From: Candidatus Saccharicenans sp.
Lineage (GTDB): Bacteria; Acidobacteriota; Aminicenantia; Aminicenantales; Saccharicenantaceae
Direction of reading: 5' to 3'
Assembly: GCA_026414545.1 (NCBI GenBank)
Contig: JAOAIU010000027.1
Coordinates: 31,021-95,020, forward strand
Length of the DNA: 64,000 nucleotides
The position numbers and the translations under genes are program-made. The notes beneath the pieces are model-generated. The model had not been told where the DNA came from. It saw only the letters and a list, made by a program, of their open reading frames with translations, and did no database searches. Positions 29,062-38,354 of this stretch are shown piece after piece (position 1 is the stretch's first letter; every line of letters starts with the position of its first letter).

Positions 29062-31196
29062 AGAATCCCTTCTGGCCCTTTCTGCTGGGCTTCCTGTCCA
29101 CCTCTTTCCAGGTAATCCTCCTCAGAGAGTTCGAGGTCCGTTTCCAGGGTAACGAGCTCGTCTATGGGCTGGTCCTGGCTTTCTGGCTGCTGGGAGGCGG
29201 TCTGGGCAGCTTGCTGGCCGAGAAAAAATTCCGGGTTGCAATTTCAACGACCGCTTTCTACCGGGGCCTGATAATCATCACCGGAATTCTTCTGGTCCTT
29301 CTCAGGCTGGCCAGGTTTATTTTCGGTCTTCTGCCGGCGGAGATGACCGGCCCCGGGCCTCTTCTGCTGACCTCCTGGTTGATTTCTTTTGCTCTCAGCC
29401 TGCCTCTGGGAGCGTTGTTTGTCTACAACGTCTTCTGGCAACGCGGCCGACTGATACCTGTCTATCAGCTGGAATCCCTGGGTGCGGCCGCGGGCGGACT
29501 GCTGATCTACCTGGTCCTGACCCCCAATCTTTCCAGCTGGCAGGCGGCATCCCTGATCATCTTGCTGGCTGGACTGGCCATCATCCTGGTGTCTGGTTTT
29601 AAGAAAATGGCAGCTCAGTTGCTCCTATTCCTGATGGCAGCCGGGTTATGGTTTGGAGACAGGCCGGTCGAAAAAATCTACTGGAAACCGCTGCAACTGG
29701 TTGAAGTCAGGGATTCGCCCTATGCCCGTCTGCAGGTGGTCAAGACCGGAGAACTGGTTTCTTTTTACGGCAACGGCACCCTGGCCTTTAACTTCCCGGA
29801 CCAGGCCTCGGCTGAGGAGGCCATCCACTTTGCCTTCCTTCAAAGACCTGAAGCGGCCAAATTACTTCTGGTCGGGGGCGGACTCAACGGCACCCTGGCC
29901 CAGGCTCTGCAGTACCCGCAGGTCAGGGTGGATTACGTAGAACTGGACCCGAGCCTGGTGAAACTGGCCCGTAAGGTGCTGGGGGACCGGCAAACCGGCC
30001 TGGGAGACCAACGGGTTGAAATTCATCTTGAGGACGGAAGAAAATTCCTGCAGACAACCCGCAAACGCTACGACCTGGTCATCTGCAACCTGCCGGAGCC
30101 GTCCACGGCTCAGGTCAACCGTTTTTACACCGTGGAGTTTTTCAGGCAGGTCCGGGAAAGGCTGGTAGCCGAGGGAGTTTTTTCCTTTCTCCTGCCCTCC
30201 TCCGAAAGCTACCTGTCGCCGCAGAGATCAATTCTCCTGGCCTCCATTTATCATTCTCTGACGACAGTTTTTCCCCGGGTGGAAATAATTCCTGGAGACA
30301 ATAATGTATTTTTGGCCTCGGCCGGTCCGCTGGATATCAACACAGACAGCCTGCTCGAGAAGTTGAACCGCTACCGGCTGAAGACGGTTTTTTTCAGACC
30401 AGAATTCCTGAGGAGTCGCCTCCATCCCCTGAAACGGGAGTACCTGCGCTCCAGCCTGCAAACTGTCGACAGGCCTCGGTTGAATTCAGACCGGCAACCG
30501 GTGAGTTATTTTTACCAGACCCTGGTCTGGAGCCAACAGTTCCACGGCTCCGTCAGCCGGGGACTGGGAAGGCTGCAGGGCCTGACCAGATTCTGGCTCT
30601 TTGACCTGCCTCTATTGTTGTTTCTTCTTTTAATTCTGTTTCTGCTTGCCTTCCGGAAAAAAAGTTCGGCGGCCTATCTGCTGCCGATTATGGTAATGGG
30701 TTTTACCACCATCGTGGCCGAAGTGGCCCTGATTCTGTCCTTTCAGAGCCGGCTGGGTCTGGTTTACAGCAAGATATCGCTTCTTTTCACCATCTTTATG
30801 GCCGGACTGTTCCTTGGTTCCAGTCTGGCCAGAAGAATGTCTCCATCTCTCGGCCTACCGCACCTGGTGGCCGTGCAGTCTGGCTTCGTGATTCTGCTGG
30901 TCCTCTCTGGCCTGGCCCCAGCAGCCGCCCCCGAGCCGGCATTTTACGGCTTGCTCCTTTTGATGGGTATTCTGGGTGGCTTCCTGTTTGTGGTCAGCAA
31001 TTTCATCTACCTTCAGAATAGGGCTAGGTACGGGCTCGGTTATTCGCTGGACCTGTTCGGGTCATTTCTGGGCGCCCTGCTGGCCAGCTCGGTCTTCATT
31101 CCGCTCCTGGGACTGGAGTTGCTTTTCACTTTCCTGTTGCTGGTCAACTCCCTCTCCCTGGGGTTCACCCTGTTCAGGCTTCGCCTGACCAAATAG
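29019..31196 (+). CDS. Membrane protein with internal spermidine-synthase-like domain
   Basis: TM segments at both ends; central LLLVGGGLNGTLAQALQYPQVRVDYVELDPSLVKLARKVLG...EDGRKFLQTTRKRYDLVICNLPEPSTAQVNRFYTVEFFRQ. Overlaps the previous gene by 43 bp. Confidence 0.88.
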   Translation: MSLLRSGHFGGLELENPFWPFLLGFLSTSFQVILLREFEVRFQGNELVYGLVLAFWLLGGGLGSLLAEKKFRVAISTTAFYRGLIIITGILLVLLRLARFIFGLLPAEMTGPGPLLLTSWLISFALSLPLGALFVYNVFWQRGRLIPVYQLESLGAAAGGLLIYLVLTPNLSSWQAASLIILLAGLAIILVSGFKKMAAQLLLFLMAAGLWFGDRPVEKIYWKPLQLVEVRDSPYARLQVVKTGELVSFYGNGTLAFNFPDQASAEEAIHFAFLQRPEAAKLLLVGGGLNGTLAQALQYPQVRVDYVELDPSLVKLARKVLGDRQTGLGDQRVEIHLEDGRKFLQTTRKRYDLVICNLPEPSTAQVNRFYTVEFFRQVRERLVAEGVFSFLLPSSESYLSPQRSILLASIYHSLTTVFPRVEIIPGDNNVFLASAGPLDINTDSLLEKLNRYRLKTVFFRPEFLRSRLHPLKREYLRSSLQTVDRPRLNSDRQPVSYFYQTLVWSQQFHGSVSRGLGRLQGLTRFWLFDLPLLLFLLLILFLLAFRKKSSAAYLLPIMVMGFTTIVAEVALILSFQSRLGLVYSKISLLFTIFMAGLFLGSSLARRMSPSLGLPHLVAVQSGFVILLVLSGLAPAAAPEPAFYGLLLLMGILGGFLFVVSNFIYLQNRARYGLGYSLDLFGSFLGALLASSVFIPLLGLELLFTFLLLVNSLSLGFTLFRLRLTK

Positions 31197-31252
31197 TTGC
31201 CCGTGCAACTTTCTCTTTCAGGCCGGCTTCTATATAATAAGAATTCCGATTT

Positions 31253-32269
31253 TTGGGTAAACGAAACCGATTAATGAGAAGCATTAAATTAAAGCCCAGT
31301 TTCCTGAGGCTAACTGCCAGATGGCGCCGGATGGACCGGAGCGAAGCCTGGCCCAAGGTCATTAGCCTGACCATTGCTATTCTGCTTCACGTCCTGCTGA
31401 TCCTTTATCTTAAGCAGGCCAAGATTATCGTCAAGATTTTACCCTTTATTAAAGAAACTGACGTGGTCATCGCCACTTACCCGGAAGCCAGCCCACGGCC
31501 ATACCTGCCCGAAGTGATCAAAGAACCGCCGGTGACCGAAGCCCAGGCTGGTGGACAGCCAGGCAGGGGCGAGCCGACCGGGAGGGGGAAGCCTGGAGGC
31601 AGGCCCGGGGCAGAAGCCCCAGGAGTTGCCGGCACTACCTCCCAGGTTTCCGGGTCGGGTCAACCATCCGTTCCTTTTGACCTCGAAGCCTACCTGGCCG
31701 CCGGTCGGAGTGAAACCCGAACTCCGTCTGGAGTCAGGATTAATCTTTCCCGCATCAGGCCCGTTTCTGGAAAATACCGTTTCAGCCTCAAGCTTCCGGT
31801 CCGGCCCGAGCCCGAACCGGGCGAAGTCGGGGAAGCGCCACCCTCTATTAAAAGTGATGTCCTCCAATATGCTGCGCCCCGGGCCTACGAAAAGCCGGGA
31901 CGGGGTCTGCATTTCACCGAGGCCGGGCGAGCTCGCCCCGGGGTGCCGGGAACGGTAACTCCGCAGGCCGTGGCCGGGTACCGATACAATATTAAGCCCT
32001 GGGCGGAGAGAGTGGTCAACCTGGTTCAATCCAGATGGATACTTCCCCAGCTCTCCGTTATGCCGAAAAATAAGAATGTGGCTCTGATTCTGCTGGTTGA
32101 TAGAGACGGGCAGTTGCAATCACTGGAAATCGCCACTTCCACCACCAGCGAAATCCTGGACCAGGCCGCCCTGACCGCTGTCCGACTCTGTGCCCCCTTC
32201 CCGCCGTTGCCCGAGGATTTCCCCGGTAAGAGTCTGGAATTTTATCTGGTGTTCACCTACCATGACTGA
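31253..32269 (+). CDS. TonB-like energy transducer protein
   Basis: N-terminal TM (VISLTIAILLHVLLILYL), Pro/Gly-rich linker, TonB C-terminal-like VNLVQSRWILPQLSVMPKNKNVALILLVDRDGQLQSLEIATSTTSEILDQAALTAVRLCAPFPPLPEDF. Confidence 0.85.
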   Translation: MGKRNRLMRSIKLKPSFLRLTARWRRMDRSEAWPKVISLTIAILLHVLLILYLKQAKIIVKILPFIKETDVVIATYPEASPRPYLPEVIKEPPVTEAQAGGQPGRGEPTGRGKPGGRPGAEAPGVAGTTSQVSGSGQPSVPFDLEAYLAAGRSETRTPSGVRINLSRIRPVSGKYRFSLKLPVRPEPEPGEVGEAPPSIKSDVLQYAAPRAYEKPGRGLHFTEAGRARPGVPGTVTPQAVAGYRYNIKPWAERVVNLVQSRWILPQLSVMPKNKNVALILLVDRDGQLQSLEIATSTTSEILDQAALTAVRLCAPFPPLPEDFPGKSLEFYLVFTYHD

Positions 32270-33326
32270 CCTCAAAAAGAACCGACTTGTCATCCTGTTA
32301 CTGCTGGGCTGTTTCTGTCTGGCCCTTTCCGCTCGGGCTGACTGGAAATCGCAGATAAATGAACTGCTGAAAAACAGGGAATACGAGCCAGCTCTGAACC
32401 TGCTGGAAACCACCCTGACCGGACTGGAACAAACGGAAAAACAGGACGCCCTGGCGCTGCTTCCCTTTCTGTACTTCAAGAACAATCTTCCGGCCGAAGA
32501 AAAAAAGGCCCTGATCGATTACTTTGAAGAGTTCGGAGACTCTCAGCCGTTGCTGTCCTTCCTGGATTTTAGCGTTTTTAATCAAGCCCTGGAGTACTGG
32601 GGCCGCTGGCGGGAGGACTTCCCGCTGGTAAGCAACTTAAATTTCCTGTTGCCCGCCTCTTCCGAAGACCGGTCCATACCTGAGGTGTTGCGCCTCGGCT
32701 TCGACCTGTCAGCTGATGCCTATTACAAGATTCAACTGGAAGGCAACCCGCTGGAGGGAGGCCTGTGGACCAAGGGAGCCCATCTCATTCAACTTCCCCT
32801 ACCCTTTTATTTTGACCAGTCCTACTCTCTCAACCTTGACCTGTACCTTAAAACCAGGAGCATCACCGTCAGGAAGCGGATCGTCCTGGAATTTGGAATT
32901 GAAAAGAGGAATATGCAAAGCCGGGAGCTTCTGGTCCAGAGACAGGAGTCCCCGCCCATCAAGAATGTTGAAGGAGAAGTGGCTTTTTACATAGGCGACA
33001 CCCTCATCTACAAAGCCACCAAGTATCTGCAAAAACAGATACCGGTCAAGGTTTATATCCCGCCTCCAAACCCACCCGGCACCAAACCCTATATGGCCCC
33101 GGACAAAGACCAGCCCTATTTCCGCGGCGTTTCCATCCTGGACGCCATTTCAGCCATCGCCGGAGCCATCAAGGACTGGAAGAAAAAGCCGCCGGAGAAA
33201 GTGCCGGCCAGCTTTGTCAGGAGACCGGAAATCAATTTCGCCTTCACCAGCCTGGAGAAGCAGGAGGTACGAACTGAGGTTTCCATCAAGCTCCGTACGC
33301 TCAAGGCTGAATCCCTGCCCTATTAG
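32262..33326 (+). CDS. Hypothetical secreted protein
   Basis: ATG 32262 (MTDLKKNRLVILLLLGCFCLALSARA signal peptide) overlaps the tonB-like stop by 8 bp; no recognised domain. Confidence 0.8.
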   Translation: MTDLKKNRLVILLLLGCFCLALSARADWKSQINELLKNREYEPALNLLETTLTGLEQTEKQDALALLPFLYFKNNLPAEEKKALIDYFEEFGDSQPLLSFLDFSVFNQALEYWGRWREDFPLVSNLNFLLPASSEDRSIPEVLRLGFDLSADAYYKIQLEGNPLEGGLWTKGAHLIQLPLPFYFDQSYSLNLDLYLKTRSITVRKRIVLEFGIEKRNMQSRELLVQRQESPPIKNVEGEVAFYIGDTLIYKATKYLQKQIPVKVYIPPPNPPGTKPYMAPDKDQPYFRGVSILDAISAIAGAIKDWKKKPPEKVPASFVRRPEINFAFTSLEKQEVRTEVSIKLRTLKAESLPY

Positions 33327-33358
33327 CCGTTCCTGGAGACACCAGGAATTTATACTTT

Positions 33359-33387
33359 TTGACAAACAGGCCCATCTTAGCTATAAA
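33359..33387 (+). promoter_or_regulatory. Sigma70-like promoter immediately upstream of PilZ gene
   Basis: TTGACA (33359-33364), 17-nt spacer, TATAAA (33382-33387); ATG 33398 only 10 nt downstream. Confidence 0.75.
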
Positions 33388-33397
33388 TATAAGCAAC

Positions 33398-33883
33398 ATG
33401 TCAGCTCTAGATAAGGAACCGGACGACAGCATGGGCCAAGACATTTATCCGGAAGAAAAGCGCCTGTGCCAGAGGTTTATGATTCCGGGCGCAACGGTTT
33501 CCTACCGCAAGGAAAGATGGCTCGGCTCCAGCAAAGAATTCGATGAAGAATTCTGCCCGCTGCAGAACATAAGCCGCGGCGGGGTCAGTTTCAGCTGCCG
33601 CCAGCACCTTAAACCCGGGACTTCCTTGACCATCCAGATTTCCATTCCGGGTGAAATGGTTCCCCTCACCCAGCTGGGTGAGGTTCGCTGGTCAGCCGCA
33701 CAAGATAATGCTGCCTACCCATTCAAGGTCGGGATCCAGTTTCATGCTTATGGCAACCAGAAAGGCCAGAATTATCCCGGAAACCTAGTAAAGATAATTT
33801 CCCTGGAGCACAAGTTCGGAGAAGTCAGGAAGAAAGGGCCGGCCGAAGAATCCGAGACTGACGAATACAAGATAGAAGGCTGA
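33398..33883 (+). CDS. PilZ domain protein
   Basis: EKRLCQRFMIPGATVSY (RxxxR) and QNISRGGVSFSC (NxSxxG). The track start at 33359 is the -35 hexamer itself, so ATG 33398 (MSALDKEPDD) is preferred. Confidence 0.87.
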   Translation: MSALDKEPDDSMGQDIYPEEKRLCQRFMIPGATVSYRKERWLGSSKEFDEEFCPLQNISRGGVSFSCRQHLKPGTSLTIQISIPGEMVPLTQLGEVRWSAAQDNAAYPFKVGIQFHAYGNQKGQNYPGNLVKIISLEHKFGEVRKKGPAEESETDEYKIEG

Positions 33884-33906
33884 ACTTCCAAAAGCCGGTC
33901 CAGGGT

Positions 33907-35979
33907 TCAGCGGCCCTCGCTCTCCACCACCACCTGGGAATAATCGGCCAGTTCTGCGGTCAGCTCCAGAATCTGGGATAGCAGGGCCAACCGGTTGGCA
34001 CGGACCTTTTTATCCTCGGCCATCACCAGCACGCTTTCAAAAAAATTGTCCAGCGGCGACTGCAGGCGGAAAACCATTTTCTGGGCCTGGGCAAAGTCAT
34101 TGCGGGCCAGCATTTCTTCCGCATTCTTCTTGATTATCTTCAGGGCAGAATATAGCTCCTTCTCTTCCTTTTCCCTGAGCAGAGCCGAGTTCAGCCTGGC
34201 CCGGGGTGGTTCCTTGACGATGTTCTTAACTCTCTTAACCATCAATATGAACTGCTCAAAGTTGGGACTTCCCTTGAGCTCGTTCAGAGCCTTCAACCGG
34301 GCCTCAGTCCGGACCGGGAATTCTATCCCGGGACCGAGAGCGGCATTTATCAGGTCGTAACGGTAGCCCTGTTTTTCAAAAATGAACCGGAGTCGACCTT
34401 CGAAAAATTCGCTCAGGTTCGCTTTCAGCTGTTCCTGGGGAATGGTCAGCCGGTCGGCCAGCAAGGAAATGGCCTTATCCAGGAGGCGGTGCAACGAAAG
34501 CTCGAATTTCTTTTCCAGGATGATTTTGCAGATGGCCAGGGCCTGCCGGCGCAACCCGAAGGGGTCGCTGGAGCCGCTGATGCTGACTCCGACTCCGAAC
34601 ACCCCGACCACCGTGTCCAGCTTATCGGCCAGGGACAGAACCGCCCCGGCGGCCGTAACCGGCACCGGGTCTTCCAGGCCCTCGGGCTGATAGTGTTCGT
34701 AGATGGCCCTGGAAACAGTTTCCGAACTGCCCTGCCGGCGGGAATAGAGTCCACCCATTTTCCCCTGGAGCTCGGGAAATTCCCGAACCATGTCGGTCAG
34801 AAGGTCAGCCTTGCACAACCTGGCCGCCTCAACCAGTTCCTTCTTTTCTGCTTTCATTTCCAGGCGGTCGGCCAGGTAGGCCACCAGTTTCTGCAACCTA
34901 TCCACCTTGTCTCCGTAGCTGCCCAGCTTTTCCTGGAAGACCACGTTCTTCAGCTGGGAAACACGGTCGGCCAGGTTCACTTTCAGGTCATTTTTCCAGA
35001 AGAACCTGGCATCTTCCAGGCGGGCCTTGAGCACCCGCTCGTTTCCGGAAGCAATATGATTCCTGGGGTCAGCTGGGGCATCGGCAATTCCCAGGAACAA
35101 GGGAAGTTGTTTCTGGTGGCTCACCACCGAGAACAGCTTCTGTCCCTCTCTCATGGCCGTGGATAGAACTTCAAGCGGCAGCTCCAGGTAACTTTCCGGA
35201 AAACTCCCCATGATGACCAGGGGACACTCCACGTTCCACAGCAACCTTTCCAGCAGGGCTTCATCGGGATAAACCTCAGCTTTCATCCCGGTCAGCTTCT
35301 CTTCAAACTGCCGCCAGATGGACCGCTTCCTCTCTTCAGGCTCGACCACAACCTGATTTTCATGGAGCAGTTTCTTATATTGGTCAAAGCTACTGACCTC
35401 GAATTCAACGGGAGAATGAATGAAATGCCCCCGGGTCCGGTTGCTGGACCTGAGACCGGCCAGTTCCAGCGGCACCACCCGGCCGTTGAACAGGCACAGC
35501 AGGTTTTTAATCGGGCGGGAGAAACGGAAATTCTTTTCGCCCCAGCGCATGTTCTTGGGGAAGCTCAGAGAGTTGATGATTTTCGGGAAAATTTCGGGGA
35601 TGATTTCTTCTGTCGGGCGGCCCTTTTTCAGCCGTCTGAATCCGAGGTACTCGCCCCGGGCCGTCTTAATGACCTCCAGCCTATCCACTGCCACCCCCTG
35701 GGAGCGGGCAAAACCCAGGGCCGCCTGGGTGTAACTCCCATCGGTCTGAATGGCCACCTGTCGTGGCGGTCCGGTTACCACCTCTTCTTCATCGGGCTGC
35801 CCGGCTTCAAGATCAGCCACAACCACCAGGCGACGGCACGTGCCAAGGGTTCTCAGGTCGTTGAAGCCAACCCGCGCCGCCATTAACTCCTGCCGGAACA
35901 GGTCCTGCAGCTGGCCGAGAGCGCTGCGGACATGGGTGGAAGGCAGTTCCTCGGTCATTATTTCCAGCAGGAATTCCAT
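33907..35979 (-). CDS. glyS: Glycine--tRNA ligase beta subunit
   Basis: [46 protein letters not shown]; overlaps glyQ. Confidence 0.96.
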   Translation of the reverse strand: MEFLLEIMTEELPSTHVRSALGQLQDLFRQELMAARVGFNDLRTLGTCRRLVVVADLEAGQPDEEEVVTGPPRQVAIQTDGSYTQAALGFARSQGVAVDRLEVIKTARGEYLGFRRLKKGRPTEEIIPEIFPKIINSLSFPKNMRWGEKNFRFSRPIKNLLCLFNGRVVPLELAGLRSSNRTRGHFIHSPVEFEVSSFDQYKKLLHENQVVVEPEERKRSIWRQFEEKLTGMKAEVYPDEALLERLLWNVECPLVIMGSFPESYLELPLEVLSTAMREGQKLFSVVSHQKQLPLFLGIADAPADPRNHIASGNERVLKARLEDARFFWKNDLKVNLADRVSQLKNVVFQEKLGSYGDKVDRLQKLVAYLADRLEMKAEKKELVEAARLCKADLLTDMVREFPELQGKMGGLYSRRQGSSETVSRAIYEHYQPEGLEDPVPVTAAGAVLSLADKLDTVVGVFGVGVSISGSSDPFGLRRQALAICKIILEKKFELSLHRLLDKAISLLADRLTIPQEQLKANLSEFFEGRLRFIFEKQGYRYDLINAALGPGIEFPVRTEARLKALNELKGSPNFEQFILMVKRVKNIVKEPPRARLNSALLREKEEKELYSALKIIKKNAEEMLARNDFAQAQKMVFRLQSPLDNFFESVLVMAEDKKVRANRLALLSQILELTAELADYSQVVVESEGR

Positions 35980-36827
35980 CAGCTTTCTCCTTCCCTCTCC
36001 ACGAATTTCCTGGCAATCTGGTTGACCAGGGCCCTCACCTGTCCGATCAACTTCACCCGTTCGGTCACGCTGATCGCCCCGCGGGAGTCCAGGAGGTTAA
36101 AGAGATGAGAACATTTCAGGCACTGGTCGTAAGCAGGCAGCAACAGGTCCTGCCCGACCAGACGCTGGGCTTCTTTCTCGGCCGCATTAAAAGCCCGGTG
36201 CAGCATCTGGGTGTCAGCCTGCTCAAAATTGTATATGGAAAATTCTTTCTCTTCCTGGTAGCGCAGGTCGCGGTAGCTGACCTGGGGAGACCACTGCAGG
36301 TCATAGATGTTGTCTTTCTGCTCCAGGAACATTTCCAGACGCTCCAGCCCGTAGGTGATTTCCACAGAGACCGGAAAGAGTTCCAGTCCCCCCGCCTGTT
36401 GAAAATAGGTGAACTGGGTGATCTCCAGTCCATCCAGCATCACCTGCCAGCCCACCCCCCAGGCCCCGATGGTCGGCGATTCCCAGTCATCCTCATCAAA
36501 CCTGAGGTCATGTTCTTTAAGGTCTATTCCCAGGGAGGTCAAGCTCTCCAGGTAGACCCTCTGGATGTTATCGGGAGAGGGCTTGATGATCACCTGAAAC
36601 TGGAAATGTTTCTGCACCCGGTGCGGATTTTCACCATAGCGGCCGTCGGTCGGACGCCGGGAGGGCTGGACGTAGGCCACCTTCCAGGGCCGCTTTCCCA
36701 GAACCCGGAAAAAGGTGTCCGGGGTCATAGTCCCGGCCCCGACTTCCAGGTCGTAGGTGGGAGCCAGATAACAGCCCTGCTTCGACCAGAAATCATAGAG
36801 TTTCAAAAATAGTTCCTGCATGCTCAT
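35979..36827 (-). CDS. glyQ: Glycine--tRNA ligase alpha subunit
   Basis: [68 protein letters not shown]. Confidence 0.97.
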   Translation of the reverse strand: MSMQELFLKLYDFWSKQGCYLAPTYDLEVGAGTMTPDTFFRVLGKRPWKVAYVQPSRRPTDGRYGENPHRVQKHFQFQVIIKPSPDNIQRVYLESLTSLGIDLKEHDLRFDEDDWESPTIGAWGVGWQVMLDGLEITQFTYFQQAGGLELFPVSVEITYGLERLEMFLEQKDNIYDLQWSPQVSYRDLRYQEEKEFSIYNFEQADTQMLHRAFNAAEKEAQRLVGQDLLLPAYDQCLKCSHLFNLLDSRGAISVTERVKLIGQVRALVNQIARKFVEREGES

Positions 36828-36899
36828 TTTGAGTCTCTTCCTTCACCAAATACTGCTGCCCCGGCTTATCTATGTTTCTGAGCCAGTTTTCCAGCCTTA

Positions 36900-38354
36900 T
36901 TATTTTCCCTCCCACCTCAGAACCGGATTGCGGGCAGCCTGAACTTCATCCAGGCGCCGGACATAGGTGATATGGGGAGCCGTTCGTAACAGCTCCGGGT
37001 TTTCCCTGGCCTCCCGGTCGATAGCTTTCATGGCCTCGATGAACAGGTCCAGGTCCCGGCGGCTTTCGGTCTCAGTCGGTTCTATCATCAGGGCGCCATG
37101 GACTATCAGCGGGAACGACATGGTTGGCGGGTGCAAGCCGTAATCGAGCAACCTCTTGGAAATATCCAGGTTGGATACTCCAAAATCCTTCTGGAATTTG
37201 TCCGAAAACACGCATTCGTGCAGGGTGGGCGAATCGTATTTCAGGTGGTATATGCCTTCCAGGCTCTTACGGATGTAATTGGAATTGAGGACCGCCGTTT
37301 CGGTCATCTCGCGCAGCCCGGCCGGGCCGAGGGCCAGGATGTAAGCCAAGGCCTTGAGCATCACCTGGAACTGCCCGTAAAAACTCTTCACCCGGCCAAT
37401 CGACTGCGGCCGGTTATAGTTCAGGTAGTACTGGCCATCTTTCTCTTCAATTACGGGCACCGGCAGATAGGGTTCCAGTATTTTCTTCACGGCTACCGGG
37501 CCTGAACCAGGTCCCCCGCCCCCGTGAGGAGTGGAGAAAGTCTTGTGCAGGTTAAGATGAAGGACGTCCACCTTCATGTCCCCCGGCCTGGTAACGCCAG
37601 CCAGGGCATTGAGGTTAGCCCCGTCCATGTAAACAAATCCTCCCCTGGCGTGGACAATCTCGGCAATCTGGCAGATATCGGATTCAAACACTCCCAGGGT
37701 GTTGGGATTGGTGACCATTAACGCCGCCACTTCTTCAGTCATCTCCCTGGCCAGGTCTTCCAGAGAAATGGTGCCCCGGTCGTTGGACTTAATCTCTTTA
37801 ACCACATATCCGCAGATATGAGCCGAGGAGGGATTGGTACCGTGAGCCGAATCCGGAATCAGAACATATTTTCTGGGATTTCCATGGGCCTGGTGGTAGG
37901 CCCGGATGAGCATCATCCCGGTCAGCTCTCCGTGGGCTCCGGCGGCCGGCTGCAAGCTGACCGCGTCCATACCCGTTATTTCACAAAGTAAATTCTCCAG
38001 GATTTTCATCAGCTCCAGGTTGCCCTGAGCCAGCTTTTCGGGAGCCAGCGGATGAACTCCGACCAGGCTGCTCATCCCGGCTATCTTCTCGTTGAGCTTG
38101 GGATTGTATTTCATGGTGCAGGAGCCAAGAGGGTAAAAACCGAAATCGACGCAGTAGTTCATCTGGCTCAGCCTGGTAAAATGCCTGGTAATTTCTGTTT
38201 CCGAAACTTCCGGGAATCCCTCGATGTCTTCCCGGAGAGAAAGGCCTTCCACGGCTTCCAGTCTTTCCGGAACATCCAGAGCTGGCAACCGGACTCCACT
38301 CTTTCCGGGTGAACTGATCTCAAAAATCAAAGGTTCGCGGATGACATTGATCAT
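36900..38354 (-). CDS. gcvPB: Glycine dehydrogenase (decarboxylating) subunit 2
   Basis: DFGFYPLGSCTMKYNPKLNEKIAG; DSAHGTNPSSAHICGY; NLHKTFSTPHGGGGPGSGPVAV (PLP Lys). Confidence 0.97.
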   Translation of the reverse strand: MINVIREPLIFEISSPGKSGVRLPALDVPERLEAVEGLSLREDIEGFPEVSETEITRHFTRLSQMNYCVDFGFYPLGSCTMKYNPKLNEKIAGMSSLVGVHPLAPEKLAQGNLELMKILENLLCEITGMDAVSLQPAAGAHGELTGMMLIRAYHQAHGNPRKYVLIPDSAHGTNPSSAHICGYVVKEIKSNDRGTISLEDLAREMTEEVAALMVTNPNTLGVFESDICQIAEIVHARGGFVYMDGANLNALAGVTRPGDMKVDVLHLNLHKTFSTPHGGGGPGSGPVAVKKILEPYLPVPVIEEKDGQYYLNYNRPQSIGRVKSFYGQFQVMLKALAYILALGPAGLREMTETAVLNSNYIRKSLEGIYHLKYDSPTLHECVFSDKFQKDFGVSNLDISKRLLDYGLHPPTMSFPLIVHGALMIEPTETESRRDLDLFIEAMKAIDREARENPELLRTAPHITYVRRLDEVQAARNPVLRWEGK

